In this document: positions 46,689 through 56,148 of the stretch, piece by piece
Layout of the letters: every line of letters begins with the position of its first letter
Numbering within the stretch: position 1 is the first letter of the stretch
Assembly: GCA_022226955.1 (NCBI GenBank)
Contig: CP092079.1
Coordinates: forward strand, 1,147,053 to 1,211,052
Reading direction: 5' to 3'
Length of the DNA stretch: 64,000 nt
Source: Nitrospira sp.
GTDB taxonomy: Bacteria; Nitrospirota; Nitrospiria; Nitrospirales; Nitrospiraceae
Notes under the pieces: generated by a model
What the model was told of the DNA's origin: nothing
Databases searched by the model: none
Seen by the model: only the letters and a program-made list of their open reading frames with translations
Position numbers and translations under genes: made by a program

Positions 46689-47422
46689 CAAGATTGCCGC
46701 TCCCGCCATCGCCGAGCCTTGGCCAAGCCGCGAGTCACACAGATGGTCACCGCCTGCCCAATTAAGGCGCCCATCACCGTGTGGGTCCCGCTATAGAGGT
46801 GCCACGGTCCCTCGCCGCGTTTCCGGCAGGCGATCACCACCGCGTCGGTCCCAGTTCCAGTGGCGCCAGGCTGCCCAGTCCAACTCGGGACGGCATGATC
46901 CCTCAACACACCTGTTTTACTTTCCGTCGCCACTTGCACCGCTCCCACCATCGCCGCACTCGATAAGCTGGCATTGGTCACGACAATGAGATTGATGGTC
47001 CCAGGCGCCATCGCACGGCGAGCCTGATCAGGAATCTGAGGCGTCTCCCCTGCGCGCACCGCATTCGTCACACCGACGGTGGCAAAACATTCCACCCAGA
47101 TTGCCCCCGAAGCAGTTCGTGCCATCGCCAACTTCGTCATGGGAACCGCCGTCATCAATCCCACAGTCCCTGAGCCTAAGCGCACGCCAAGACTGGCTGC
47201 CAGCTTCCGCAAGTACTGCGCAGGATCACCGTGGGTGGATTGGCCGGCGCTCGTATCTGGATTCGCCGCCACTTGATGATTCAAGATATACGACGCGACG
47301 GTGAGCCCGCCGCCTTGGGGAGCCGATGAAAGCACGCGCCGCTTGCCTCCAAGATCGACGATCAGCGTCTGCTTTGTCACTCGATACCGAGTCTGCATGC
47401 GTGAGGATGACTGAGCAATCAT
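46688..47422 (-). CDS. cbiZ: Adenosylcobinamide amidohydrolase CbiZ
   Basis: This 244-residue protein matches CbiZ, which removes the aminopropanol arm from adenosylcobinamide to give cobyric acid for salvage or remodelling of foreign corrinoids. Key segments are TNAVRAGETP, LIVVTNASLSSAAMVGAVQV and the motif GTGTDAVVIACRKRG followed by YSGTHTVMGALIGQAV. It is coupled on both sides: ATGA overlap with cobD and TGATG overlap with cobQ. Its place beside CobQ fits channelling of cobyric acid. Confidence 0.85.
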   Translation of the reverse strand: MIAQSSSRMQTRYRVTKQTLIVDLGGKRRVLSSAPQGGGLTVASYILNHQVAANPDTSAGQSTHGDPAQYLRKLAASLGVRLGSGTVGLMTAVPMTKLAMARTASGAIWVECFATVGVTNAVRAGETPQIPDQARRAMAPGTINLIVVTNASLSSAAMVGAVQVATESKTGVLRDHAVPSWTGQPGATGTGTDAVVIACRKRGEGPWHLYSGTHTVMGALIGQAVTICVTRGLAKARRWRERQS

Positions 47423-48531
47423 GTCCGACTCTTGTGCAGCAGGCGAGAGAGCGATTTCAACAACCGATCATTATTCTGTCGAGACCTGACCGCGACTCTG
47501 ATCGAGCGGCGATTCGCGCCTGGAACTGAGGAGCAATCTCGAATGAGCAATCCTTCATGCCGCAACTGTTCGGTCATTCTTCTCGCATGCCATCCAGGCG
47601 GCAACTCCATGAAGATGAAATTAGCATACGCAGGGAACACCTCGCAGCCCGGCAAACGCGCAAGCGCGTGGGACATTCGAGCCCGCTCGTTCACAACGAA
47701 CTGAAGACTCTTCTTCGCATGCGCCTGATCGCGCAATGCAGCCAATGAGGCCACCTGTCCCATGGCATTGACGGACCAGGGCGGCAATGCGCGGCGCAAC
47801 CGTTGAGCAACAGCCGGCGCCGCGACCGCGTACCCCACCCGCAATCCCGGCAATCCATAAAATTTTGTCAGGCTCCGCAACACCACTACCTTGGACCAGG
47901 CTGACGACAGCGGCAGAAAAGATCGTTCTGGACAATAGTCCGCAAAGGTTTCATCGACAATCAACCAGCAGCCGCGCCGCTGCGCGGCGCGCGCGAGTTT
48001 CAATACATCCGCCGCCTCGCACGCCTGCCCTGTTGGGCTATTGGGATTGCACAACAGCATCCCGTCAATCGTCCGAGATCCCTTCGTCTGCCGTTCCAAC
48101 AACTGACAGAGACGATCGATGGGCAGCGCATACTGCGTCTCCCGATCCGCGCACAGTGCCGTCACACGACCTCCGGCCCGCGCCATCGACGCGGCATACT
48201 CGGAGAATGTCGGTTGGACCAGCAGGAGACGATCGATCTTGAGCGCTCGTGGAAGAGCGTGGATCAATTCTATCGAGCCATTTCCCATTACTATCCGTGC
48301 AGGTTCGACGCACCACCGGTCAGCCAGCGTCTGACGAAGCTCCCAGCATTCGGGGTCTGGATAGTGAGGGATAAGATGACGTGCCCCGGTGATCGCGCGC
48401 CAGACATCTGGAGAAGGCCCCAGTGGGTTGATACTGGCGCTGAAATCGATGAGCGTCGCGACATCCCGCCCAAGCTCGCGCGACGCCGCATACACGTCGC
48501 CACCGTGAACGGGTTTCTTTACAGCACCCAC
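47419..48531 (-). CDS. cobD: L-threonine-O-3-phosphate decarboxylase CobD
   Basis: This 370-residue PLP-dependent enzyme makes aminopropanol phosphate, the linker of the nucleotide loop. It is an aminotransferase-fold protein with DFSASINPLGPSPDVW, NPNSPTG, LIVDETFADYCPE and the PLP Lys in LRSLTKFYGLPGLRVGYA. It overlaps the preceding cbiB gene and the following cbiZ gene. A histidinol-phosphate aminotransferase role is an alternative by family, but the setting supports cobD. Confidence 0.88.
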   Translation of the reverse strand: MGAVKKPVHGGDVYAASRELGRDVATLIDFSASINPLGPSPDVWRAITGARHLIPHYPDPECWELRQTLADRWCVEPARIVMGNGSIELIHALPRALKIDRLLLVQPTFSEYAASMARAGGRVTALCADRETQYALPIDRLCQLLERQTKGSRTIDGMLLCNPNSPTGQACEAADVLKLARAAQRRGCWLIVDETFADYCPERSFLPLSSAWSKVVVLRSLTKFYGLPGLRVGYAVAAPAVAQRLRRALPPWSVNAMGQVASLAALRDQAHAKKSLQFVVNERARMSHALARLPGCEVFPAYANFIFMELPPGWHARRMTEQLRHEGLLIRDCSSVPGANRRSIRVAVRSRQNNDRLLKSLSRLLHKSRT

Positions 48532-49475
48532 AAGACTCCCGCTCCGATCAACACCGCCAGCAAACTGGCCACCACCATCAATTGCGTCGCAAACGCGATA
48601 TCCGAGCAGCTCATATCCCGCCGGCCATCGCCAAGCACCGGGCGTTCATGGGCCACACCATCGTAAATATTGATCCCGCCCAACTGCACGCCGAGCGCGC
48701 CGGCCATCGCAGCCTCCGGCCGGCCGCTATTCGGACTCGGATGGTTGCCGCCATCGCGCCACCATGTACAAGCACTATTCAACATGCGCCGATAACTTAA
48801 AGTCACCAGTCCCGTCGCCAATACCAGCAGAAGAGCCGCGAGTCGCGCGGGAATCCAATTGGCCACATCATCAAGTCTGGCTGACGCCCACCCGAAATTC
48901 AGGTATCGCTCATTACGATGGCCGATCATCGAGTCCAAGGTATTGACTGCCTTATATGCAAGCGCGAAGGCCGGACCGCCGAGCATGAGATACAACAGCG
49001 GCGCAATGATTCCATCCGCCGTGCTCTCCGCGACCGTTTCAATCGCCGCACGCGCAACCTCCGACTCCGTCAACCGATCCGTGTCCCGGCCGACTACCAT
49101 AGACACCGCCTGGCGCGCGCCGGCCAGATTGCCTCGCTCCAACGATACACCGACCGCTCGCACATGGTCCCACAGATCCCGCCCCGCCAGCGTCGTCGCG
49201 GCCAGCACAATCGTCACGGCACTTCCGAACCAACCAGCCAGACTCTCAGCTTCTTCAATCATCCAGCGTCCGATGAGATAGACGAACAGCGGCAGGCCCA
49301 CCGCGAGTGCAAGTCCGGCAAGACGAAGCCCGAGCGGACTGCGACAGATCGCTCTCACATGATCGTCGCACCATCCTATGGCCCAACCCATGGCGCGGAC
49401 AGGATGCGGGAGCCAGCGAGGATCGCCCACGGCCAGATCGACAACCGCAGCAAGAACGAACTCACGGCCTGTCAT
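48519..49475 (-). CDS. cbiB: Adenosylcobinamide-phosphate synthase CbiB
   Basis: This 318-residue inner-membrane enzyme joins cobyric acid to aminopropanol phosphate. Motifs include DLAVGDPRWLPHPVRAMG at the N-terminus, AIETVAESTADGIIAPLLY, AYKAVNTLDSMIGHRNERY and PNSGRPEAAMAGALGVQLGG. Several transmembrane helices are visible. It overlaps cobS by four bases and cobD by 13. Confidence 0.92.
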   Translation of the reverse strand: MTGREFVLAAVVDLAVGDPRWLPHPVRAMGWAIGWCDDHVRAICRSPLGLRLAGLALAVGLPLFVYLIGRWMIEEAESLAGWFGSAVTIVLAATTLAGRDLWDHVRAVGVSLERGNLAGARQAVSMVVGRDTDRLTESEVARAAIETVAESTADGIIAPLLYLMLGGPAFALAYKAVNTLDSMIGHRNERYLNFGWASARLDDVANWIPARLAALLLVLATGLVTLSYRRMLNSACTWWRDGGNHPSPNSGRPEAAMAGALGVQLGGINIYDGVAHERPVLGDGRRDMSCSDIAFATQLMVVASLLAVLIGAGVLWVL

Positions 49476-50236
49476 GCGAGTAACAAGAGCGACGGAACCA
49501 GCAACAGAAAGAGAATTTCGATCGCTTCATTCGCAGCGCCGAGTGTATCTCCCGTAATCCCCCCAAACCACGATCTGCAACCAGCCCATGCCGCCAGCAC
49601 CATCAGAGAGCCAGCCACCAACACCATTAGCCCGCCGGCAATCCCGAACCCCCAGCCCAGCCCTGCGGCGAGAATCCCCGTTGAGATCGCAACATGATGC
49701 CAGGACAGATGCGTCAAGAACGACGAGGCCAAGCCGCCTTCAGCTCGCGCATAGGGAGAGGCCCAGGCTAGAGTGACCATCGCCCAACGCCCCACCGCCG
49801 GCATACAGAGCAACGCAGGAACTCTCAGCGCCTGAGGCAACGCCATCAACCCGGCATAGCGCAAGAGCAAAGAGAGAAACAGCCCCGTGGCGCCAATCGC
49901 GCCGATACGCGGATCGCGCATGATGGGCAGACGTTCGGCTGCGGTCCGGCCACCGGCCAACCCATCCAGCGTGTCCGCCAACCCATCCTGGTGCAATCCT
50001 CTGGTCAAGGAAACCAGCAGCACGATCAACAATACATTCACCACCACAGAGGGAAACAGCCTCGACAATCCCGCGTCGGCCAGCACCAGCCCCGCGCCGA
50101 TCAGCATCCCTACAGCGGGATACCAGGCCATCGATGCCGCCAGTTCAGCCTCCGTTGGGTCATGCCAGGCACGACTCAGCGGAACTCCTGTGAGAAACTG
50201 CCAGGCAAACACGAATGGACGAGCAATCGCTCTCAT
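49472..50236 (-). CDS. cobS: Cobalamin synthase CobS
   Basis: This 254-residue inner-membrane enzyme links adenosylcobinamide-GDP with alpha-ribazole. The family marks are FLTGVPL, AWYPAVGMLIGAG, the metal-binding segment GLHQDGLADTLDGLAGG and RDPRIGAIGATGLFLSLLLR, then GGITGDTLGAANEAIEI. The ATG at 50236 lies five bases after the cobT stop; the upstream extension inside cobT is rejected. Confidence 0.92.
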   Translation of the reverse strand: MRAIARPFVFAWQFLTGVPLSRAWHDPTEAELAASMAWYPAVGMLIGAGLVLADAGLSRLFPSVVVNVLLIVLLVSLTRGLHQDGLADTLDGLAGGRTAAERLPIMRDPRIGAIGATGLFLSLLLRYAGLMALPQALRVPALLCMPAVGRWAMVTLAWASPYARAEGGLASSFLTHLSWHHVAISTGILAAGLGWGFGIAGGLMVLVAGSLMVLAAWAGCRSWFGGITGDTLGAANEAIEILFLLLVPSLLLLA

Positions 50237-50241
50237 GGACG

Positions 50242-51294
50242 CTAGGCCTTTTCCGAGACTCCGGCTTCGCCGAACGTCGCCATTTCCGTATAAATCTTGA
50301 GAGCCGCACCGACGAGACTCATGCCCAGACAAGCGCCGGTCCCTTCACCGAGACGGAGATCGAGATCCAGGAGTGGCTTCAAGCCGAGCTGCTCCAAGAT
50401 CGCCTGATGACCGCGCTCGACCGACCGATGCGACGCGATCAGATAGTCTCGACAGCGCGGCTGCAGGCCGACAGCAATCAAAGCCGCGGCGCCGGCAATA
50501 AACCCATCCAGCACCACTGGCACCCGATCGGCCGAGGCGCCAAGGATCAAGCCGGCCAACCCCGCGATTTCCAATCCGCCCACGGTGGCCAGCACGCCAA
50601 GGGCATCGGCCCGATCAGGCCGGTGCAGGTCGAGCGCCTGCTGGATCACCGCCACTTTCCTCGCATGTCCGGCGTCGTCGATTCCGGTCCCACGTCCGGT
50701 CACTTCAGAAACCGGCCGCCCCGTCATCACCGCCGTAATCGCCGCGCTCGGCGTCGTATTGCCGATCCCCATTTCGCCAGTCCCAATGAGGCCAATGCCT
50801 TCCTCTGCCGCCTGCGCCGCCAGCTCCACTCCAACCAAAATCGCCTGCTCGGCCTGTGCGCGGGTCATCGCTGGCTCACGAAGCAGATTTCGCGTCCCAG
50901 CCATAACCTTTTTCCCAATCAGCCCTGGAACAACGCCGAAGTCATAATCGACACCGATGTCGACCACCTTCACATCCACCCCAGCATGCCGGGCCAAGAC
51001 ATTCACCCCGGCGCCGCCGCGCAGGAAGTTCAACACCATTTGCGGCGTGACTTCTCTCGGATAGGCACTCACCCCTTCCTTAGTCACTCCATGATCCGCC
51101 GCAAACGTGAACACCATGCCACGGGGAATAGCCGGTTTCAGCTCCCCGGTCATCATAACGTAATGCGCCGCTACGTCTTCCAGCCGGCCCAAACTGCCTT
51201 GCGGCTTGGTGAGACGATCCAGCCGCGCCTGCGCTTGTTTCAGTAACTGGGGATCGGGCGATTGAATCCGGTCATATAACGCCTGCAATGGCAT
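50242..51294 (-). CDS. cobT: Nicotinate-nucleotide-dimethylbenzimidazole phosphoribosyltransferase CobT
   Basis: This 350-residue enzyme activates 5,6-dimethylbenzimidazole to alpha-ribazole phosphate. Visible motifs are [50 protein letters not shown] and the catalytic Glu in [18 protein letters not shown] lies eight bases before the ATG at 51294. With BluB in the same operon it makes the native lower ligand. Confidence 0.93.
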   Translation of the reverse strand: MPLQALYDRIQSPDPQLLKQAQARLDRLTKPQGSLGRLEDVAAHYVMMTGELKPAIPRGMVFTFAADHGVTKEGVSAYPREVTPQMVLNFLRGGAGVNVLARHAGVDVKVVDIGVDYDFGVVPGLIGKKVMAGTRNLLREPAMTRAQAEQAILVGVELAAQAAEEGIGLIGTGEMGIGNTTPSAAITAVMTGRPVSEVTGRGTGIDDAGHARKVAVIQQALDLHRPDRADALGVLATVGGLEIAGLAGLILGASADRVPVVLDGFIAGAAALIAVGLQPRCRDYLIASHRSVERGHQAILEQLGLKPLLDLDLRLGEGTGACLGMSLVGAALKIYTEMATFGEAGVSEKA

Positions 51295-51308
51295 TGCGAT
51301 CTCCTTCT

Positions 51309-51869
51309 TCATTTCAATCGCACAGGAATGCCACTCACGACCAGATGCGCATCGTCGGCGCCTGCCGCCAGCCATTGATTCACCCGGCCGGCCAGATCGC
51401 GAAACCTCCGCACCGTCGGCTCCGCTGGCACCAACCCCAAGCCCAACTCGTTGCTCACAATCACAACCCTGGCCTTCGTCTTCCGCATCGCTTTAAGCAA
51501 CGCGGCCACTTGCGCACGCAGATCTGATTCCGTCACGCCCGCGCCTTGCAGATTGCTGAGCCACAGCGTCACGCAATCTAATACGATGGTCCGATACCGG
51601 CTGCCGGAAGTTGAAAACCACTCCGCTAATTCAAGCGGCACTTCCGCGGTTTCCCAATCTGCCGCACGGGTGGCTTGATGCCGGGCAATCCGCGCCGCCA
51701 TCTCGACGTCGAGCCCTTGTCCGGTCGCGACAAAGGCTCGTGGGGCCTTCGATCCTGCGAGTTGGAGCGCGACATCGCTCTTACCGGAGGCCGCGCCGCC
51801 CAGCACAAAGATAATCCGGCCTGCGGCCTTCCGAGGTGTCTGACGGCTACTCGGCTTTCTTGGCGGCAT
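51309..51869 (-). CDS. cobU: Adenosylcobinamide kinase / guanylyltransferase CobU
   Basis: This 186-residue bifunctional enzyme phosphorylates adenosylcobinamide and transfers GMP to it. It has the P-loop [42 protein letters not shown] with the guanylated His, [11 protein letters not shown] and [13 protein letters not shown]. The first ~20 residues are Arg/Ser-rich. The start at 51869 overlaps the pduO gene by 23 bases. Confidence 0.92.
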   Translation of the reverse strand: MPPRKPSSRQTPRKAAGRIIFVLGGAASGKSDVALQLAGSKAPRAFVATGQGLDVEMAARIARHQATRAADWETAEVPLELAEWFSTSGSRYRTIVLDCVTLWLSNLQGAGVTESDLRAQVAALLKAMRKTKARVVIVSNELGLGLVPAEPTVRRFRDLAGRVNQWLAAGADDAHLVVSGIPVRLK

Positions 51870-52443
51870 CTCGCTCCCACAAAAATTCCGGCTCGCCTTG
51901 CGTCTTGGCCACCCAGCGCGCGAGCACAAATAAGGCATCGCTCAGCCGATTAACATACTTGACGATTGTCGGATCGACCGGCTCCACTTTCGACAGCGCC
52001 ACACAAACCCGTTCGGCCCGGCGGCATACCGTGCGAGCTTGATGCAGAAAGCTGGATACTTTCCCCCCACCCGGCAGGATAAATTCCTTCAGCGGTTCCA
52101 GATCTTTCTGGCAACGATCAATCAGTTTCTCCAGCCGCGTCACATCTTTCGCAGTCACCTGCGGCATATTTTTGAACGTCTGCCCCGGCGCTGTGGCCAA
52201 AATGCTCCCGACATCGAATAGCTTGTTCTGCACCCACCGCAATTCTTCTTCCAGCTGTTCCGCGGCAGCAAAGTCATCGACCGCATCCGCATTCATCGCG
52301 CGAACGACTCCAATCGACGCATTCAACTCATCGACCGTCCCATAAGCCTCAACCCGCAGGCTATCCTTCCAAACCTGCTGCCCGCCTGCCAAACGCGTTT
52401 TTCCAGCGTCACCGGTTCTGGTATAGACTTTCGTAATACGCAT
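51847..52443 (-). CDS. pduO: PduO-type ATP:cob(I)alamin adenosyltransferase
   Basis: This 198-residue enzyme transfers the adenosyl group of ATP to reduced cobalt. Family marks are VYTRTGDAGKTRLAGG, YGTVDELNASIGVV and RRAERVCVALSKVEPV. A BtuR-type adenosyltransferase is fused to CbiA in the same operon, so two unrelated enzymes for this reaction are encoded within 4 kb. Confidence 0.92.
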   Translation of the reverse strand: MRITKVYTRTGDAGKTRLAGGQQVWKDSLRVEAYGTVDELNASIGVVRAMNADAVDDFAAAEQLEEELRWVQNKLFDVGSILATAPGQTFKNMPQVTAKDVTRLEKLIDRCQKDLEPLKEFILPGGGKVSSFLHQARTVCRRAERVCVALSKVEPVDPTIVKYVNRLSDALFVLARWVAKTQGEPEFLWERDAAKKAE

Positions 52444-52462
52444 CGTGATTCCCTCTCAGCGC

Positions 52463-53215
52463 TCAGCCTTCCGTCCTGCTGCCCCATGATTCGGAATGAA
52501 TGAGTTGTTCAACCGGAATTCTGGCCCGCCACCCAGCCGTTTCCAAATCGGGCTGCGCGGCAAACTCGGACACGTAGCCAAGACAGAGATAGGCCAGCAC
52601 TTTCACCGGCCTGGGAATGCCGAGTACCTTCTTCACAGCCTGATGATCGAGGATGCTGACCCAGCCCACGCCGATGCCCTCCGCGCGCGCGGCCAGCCAC
52701 AGATTCTGGATCGCGCAGCAGGTGCTGTACAAGTCCGTCTCGCGCACCGTGGAGCGCCCCAGCACATGCGGGCCGCCGCGCTGGCGGCTGCACGTCACAC
52801 ACACATTCACCGGCGCCTCTTCAATCCCTTCCAGCTTCAACCCGCGATAGAGCGCAGCGCGATCTCCCTCATAGTGCGAGGCGGCCTCGGCATTCGTCTG
52901 GGTGAAGAGCTGTTTGACCGCGCGCTTCGTGGCGGGCTGGCGGATGACGACGAAATCCCACGGCTGCATAAAGCCCACCGAGCCGGCGTGATGCGCGGCC
53001 GTCAAGACTCTGGTCAACACCTCGTCCGTAATCGGCGCAGGAAGAAAGTTTCGCCGGACGTCCCGCCGCTCGAAAATCGCCCGATAGACCGCCGCCCGCT
53101 CGGACTGAGAAAACTGCCCAGCAGGCTCGACAACAGGTCGAGCCCCATCTGAACGCCTGGACAGCAAACGAGGCTTTGGCGGTTGAACCTGTTGCCTCAT
53201 GGGCCGAGTCGACAT
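52463..53215 (-). CDS. bluB: 5,6-dimethylbenzimidazole synthase BluB
   Basis: This 250-residue flavin-destroying enzyme turns reduced FMN and oxygen into 5,6-dimethylbenzimidazole, the lower ligand of B12. It has the nitroreductase-like fold with YRAIFERRDVRRNF, HHAGSVGFMQPWDFVVI and GIGVGWVSILDHQAVKKVLG. The need for oxygen suits an aerobic life. GAGGAG lies eight bases before the ATG at 53215. The first ~35 residues are basic and lie outside the domain. Confidence 0.9.
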   Translation of the reverse strand: MSTRPMRQQVQPPKPRLLSRRSDGARPVVEPAGQFSQSERAAVYRAIFERRDVRRNFLPAPITDEVLTRVLTAAHHAGSVGFMQPWDFVVIRQPATKRAVKQLFTQTNAEAASHYEGDRAALYRGLKLEGIEEAPVNVCVTCSRQRGGPHVLGRSTVRETDLYSTCCAIQNLWLAARAEGIGVGWVSILDHQAVKKVLGIPRPVKVLAYLCLGYVSEFAAQPDLETAGWRARIPVEQLIHSESWGSRTEG

Positions 53216-53284
53216 GCTTCTGCTCCTCAATTCCTTCGTTCAGACGACGCCCTCATCGTGCGCCCCGCGATCATGTCGCCACCG

Positions 53285-53872
53285 CTAGCGCGACGCCATG
53301 AAACGATCCGAGAATGCTCCGTAGGCGTTCCCCACACGAGCGGTCGCATGAATGACGCCCGCAAGGCCAACATAGAATAAGAGAGAAGACAGAGACCGGG
53401 GGAAATATCCCGCAAATCGCCCGGCAAATTCCGCCACGTGCGTGTGCTCAAATCGTCCGGAGAGAAAATAAAAGCTTCCACTGGAAATCAACTCACAGAT
53501 AGCGGTCCCGGCCAGCACCGTAGCCGACAGCGGCACCAGCGTGGACAGGGTATCGCGATGATGACTGGCATACCAACGACCGGACGCCCACAACGCGCCA
53601 TACGCCGGCAGCAAAAACCCATAGGCGGGGCTGACACAGAAGTTACTCACACCGCCCCAGGTCACCGCCACTATATCGAGGGCCGCCGCTTCAGCCAGCA
53701 ACGCGATGAAAACCCAGCGCGGCCGCAGATAGACCCCGGCGAGGAAAAAGACTGCCCACGACGCAGCAGGCAGATGATTGAGGGACGCGAAATGATGTCC
53801 GCGCGTCGCCGCGATCAACAGTGCCAGCGCAACGCCAACAACCAGTTGCACACGAGGCATGAGTCCAAGCAT
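53285..53872 (-). CDS. Membrane protein of unknown function in the B12 operon
   Basis: This 195-residue protein has about five or six hydrophobic helices (VQLVVGVALALLIAATRG, AVFFLAGVYLRPRWVFIALL, YGFLLPAYGALWASG, PLSATVLAGTAICELI). The size and helix pattern recall substrate-binding (S) subunits of energy-coupling factor transporters, but I cannot match a known family. Lying inside the B12 operon, it may take up cobalt, a lower-ligand base or a corrinoid. The start at 53872 follows AAGGAG by seven bases. Confidence 0.6.
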   Translation of the reverse strand: MLGLMPRVQLVVGVALALLIAATRGHHFASLNHLPAASWAVFFLAGVYLRPRWVFIALLAEAAALDIVAVTWGGVSNFCVSPAYGFLLPAYGALWASGRWYASHHRDTLSTLVPLSATVLAGTAICELISSGSFYFLSGRFEHTHVAEFAGRFAGYFPRSLSSLLFYVGLAGVIHATARVGNAYGAFSDRFMASR

Positions 53873-53937
53873 CTGATTCTCCTTCATGTCAGAACTACGT
53901 AAAGCCGGTTGGCGCCCTTTCGCTGAACCCCCTCCAT

Positions 53938-54153
53938 TTATCGCGCGTGGCCGTTCTTCTTGGAAACCGGCAGTACTAATCCTCCCAGGCTGACTTGCTT
54001 CAAGCACGCCGGACAGAGACAATCCTGAAACCGTTCGGCAATCCAATCCATCTGCGACTCGGTAATGCCGACCTTCCCGCACCAGCACTGATAGCCGCCG
54101 CACGAAAAGACCTCGCCGCAGGCTTCACAGGTTTTCGCGACAGGGCCTCTCAA
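53938..54153 (-). CDS. Cysteine-rich CWC family protein
   Basis: This 71-residue protein has the CWC pattern: CEACGEVFSCG, CWCGKVG and CLCPACLK, with eight or more Cys in a compact zinc-ribbon-like layout. The family role is unknown. It starts inside the stop of the CbiA-BtuR fusion (ATGA), so its dosage is tied to that enzyme. A metal-handling role in cobalt chemistry is possible but unproven. Confidence 0.8.
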   Translation of the reverse strand: MRGPVAKTCEACGEVFSCGGYQCWCGKVGITESQMDWIAERFQDCLCPACLKQVSLGGLVLPVSKKNGHAR

Positions 54154-56138
54154 AATTCGACCCCGGCTTGAGCCTTCACGCCCTTCCGAAATGGATGCTT
54201 GACTTGCTTCATCTCGGTCACGAGATCGGCCTCTTCAATCAACGCCTCCTTCGCGCCCCGCCCTGTCAGCACCACATGCTGCATCGGCGGGCGGGCGCGC
54301 AACGCGGCGCTCACATCCGCCACATCCACATACTCCTGCTGCAGCGCGATGTTGAACTCGTCGAGAATCACCATGCCGTAGGACGGATCGCGCAAAAACT
54401 CACAGACTTTTTCCCAGGCGTCTTGCGCGAATTGCGTATCTCGCTCGCGATCCTGCGTTTCCCAGGTATAGCCCTCGCCCATCCGTAAAAAGGTCACGCG
54501 ATCGCCGAACGATTTCAATGCCCGCTCTTCCGCGGTATCGATTGCGCCTTTGATAAACTGCACCACGGCCACCTTCATGCCATGCCCGATGCAACGCAAG
54601 GCCATCCCCAGCGCGGCGGTCGTCTTGCCCTTGCCGGCGCCGGTATACACGATGAGCAGGCCCTTCTCTTCTTGCGCCGTCTCAATACGCCGATCCACCG
54701 ACGCCTTGAGCCGCTCCATCTTCGCTTTATGTGCCGCTTGATCCGTCAAGTTCCCTCCTTGCACCAGTCCAGCCGCTCGGCGAGCCGCCGCCACTAGCGA
54801 CGCCGCGATCTGCGGCTGACTGGCAAAATGCAGATGGGTATAGAGTGCCACGACATTTCCAACAGATAACCCATCCGACCCCTTCGAGTCTCCCCGAGCG
54901 TCCGCGAGTCCGCAAGCATAGGTCAACGGGTCCTGTGGAACCAGCATGGAATAATGGAATTCGTGGCCGCGCGCCGTCATGCCGGCCGCGCCAAGAATAC
55001 AGGACTGGGCAAGCTTCACCGTCCGATAGCCCAGCGTCAGACCGGATTTTCGCATGACGGCTTCGGCCGCAAAGAGCCCGACCATCTCATGGGAGCGCCC
55101 TTCAAAGTCTCGAATCGCTCGGGTCAGGTACATCATGCCGCCGCATTCCGCGTAGATGGTCCCGCCGCGTCCGGCAAAATGTGCGATGGCGGTTCGCATC
55201 GCGACATTGCCGGCCAGCGCCGCGCCGTGCAACTCAGGATAGCCTCCGCCAAGGTAGAGCATTTCGACATCGGGGAGCTGCCGATCGCGTAAGGGAGAAA
55301 ACCGGATCAGCTCCGCGCCGGCCGCTTCAAGCAGGTCAAGATTGTCCTGATAGTAAAAACAAAACGCCGGGTCGTATGCGACGCCGATACGAATCGGCCG
55401 TTCCATGCCTCTGGCGACCGTGAATGGCGCAGAAACGAATGGCGCGCCACCGGCCGTCCTGGCCAGGGATTCGATCAGCGCGAGATCGATGGTTTCCGCA
55501 GCCATCGTTCCAAGCCGGTCATACAATTCCGCCGGCCCCTGTTCCATCGCCGTGACAAGACCCAGATGCCGGTCTGCGACCGTGACGGCGGCATCCGGCT
55601 TCAGATAGCCCACGACCGCGACATCCGTCTCGGCTTCCACCGCCGCCTTCAACAAGCGATAGTGCCCCTCGCCACCGACACGATTGAACAGCACACCCGC
55701 CACGCGCAGCGCCGGATCGAATCGGGCATAGCCCGACAGCATCGCCGCCGCAGAGCGCGCCATCGCGCTGCCATCGATGACAAGAAGCACCGGCGCACCC
55801 AATTGCTTTGCCAATTCAGCCGTACTGCCGATGTCGCTCACGGGCGAACTGCCGTCGAACAACCCCATCATGCCTTCCACGATGGAGAGATCCGCATTGG
55901 CAGCAGTCCGGGCGAAGCTTGCACGATTACGCTCAGCGCCCAGCATCCATCCATCCAAGTTGCGAGACGGCTGCCCGGTCACCGCCGTATGGTGACCGGG
56001 ATCGATGAAATCCGGCCCTGCCTTGAACGGCTGAACCAGGCGGCCCCGCTTGCGCAGGGCCGCCAAAATCGCCAGCGTGACCGTCGTCTTGCCAACCCCG
56101 CTCGCGGTGCCAGCAATGATCAAGCGTGGATGCCTCAT
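54150..56138 (-). CDS. Fused cobyrinate a,c-diamide synthase (CbiA) and BtuR-type adenosyltransferase
   Basis: This 662-residue fusion has two B12 enzymes in order. Residues 1 to about 460 are CbiA, which amidates side chains a and c: P-loop IAGTASGVGKTTVTLAILAA, and an amidotransferase part with the Cys in TIYAECGGMMYLTRAI and a late His in YTHLHFASQ. After a linker, residues ~490-662 are BtuR/CobA cob(I)yrinate adenosyltransferase: LIVYTGAGKGKTTAALGMAL, VVQFIKG, VILDEFNIAL and HVVLTGRGAKEALI. The two reactions are consecutive in the pathway. The ATG at 56138 lies ten bases after btuB. Confidence 0.9.
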   Translation of the reverse strand: MRHPRLIIAGTASGVGKTTVTLAILAALRKRGRLVQPFKAGPDFIDPGHHTAVTGQPSRNLDGWMLGAERNRASFARTAANADLSIVEGMMGLFDGSSPVSDIGSTAELAKQLGAPVLLVIDGSAMARSAAAMLSGYARFDPALRVAGVLFNRVGGEGHYRLLKAAVEAETDVAVVGYLKPDAAVTVADRHLGLVTAMEQGPAELYDRLGTMAAETIDLALIESLARTAGGAPFVSAPFTVARGMERPIRIGVAYDPAFCFYYQDNLDLLEAAGAELIRFSPLRDRQLPDVEMLYLGGGYPELHGAALAGNVAMRTAIAHFAGRGGTIYAECGGMMYLTRAIRDFEGRSHEMVGLFAAEAVMRKSGLTLGYRTVKLAQSCILGAAGMTARGHEFHYSMLVPQDPLTYACGLADARGDSKGSDGLSVGNVVALYTHLHFASQPQIAASLVAAARRAAGLVQGGNLTDQAAHKAKMERLKASVDRRIETAQEEKGLLIVYTGAGKGKTTAALGMALRCIGHGMKVAVVQFIKGAIDTAEERALKSFGDRVTFLRMGEGYTWETQDRERDTQFAQDAWEKVCEFLRDPSYGMVILDEFNIALQQEYVDVADVSAALRARPPMQHVVLTGRGAKEALIEEADLVTEMKQVKHPFRKGVKAQAGVEF

Positions 56139-56148
56139 GCTTGCATAC

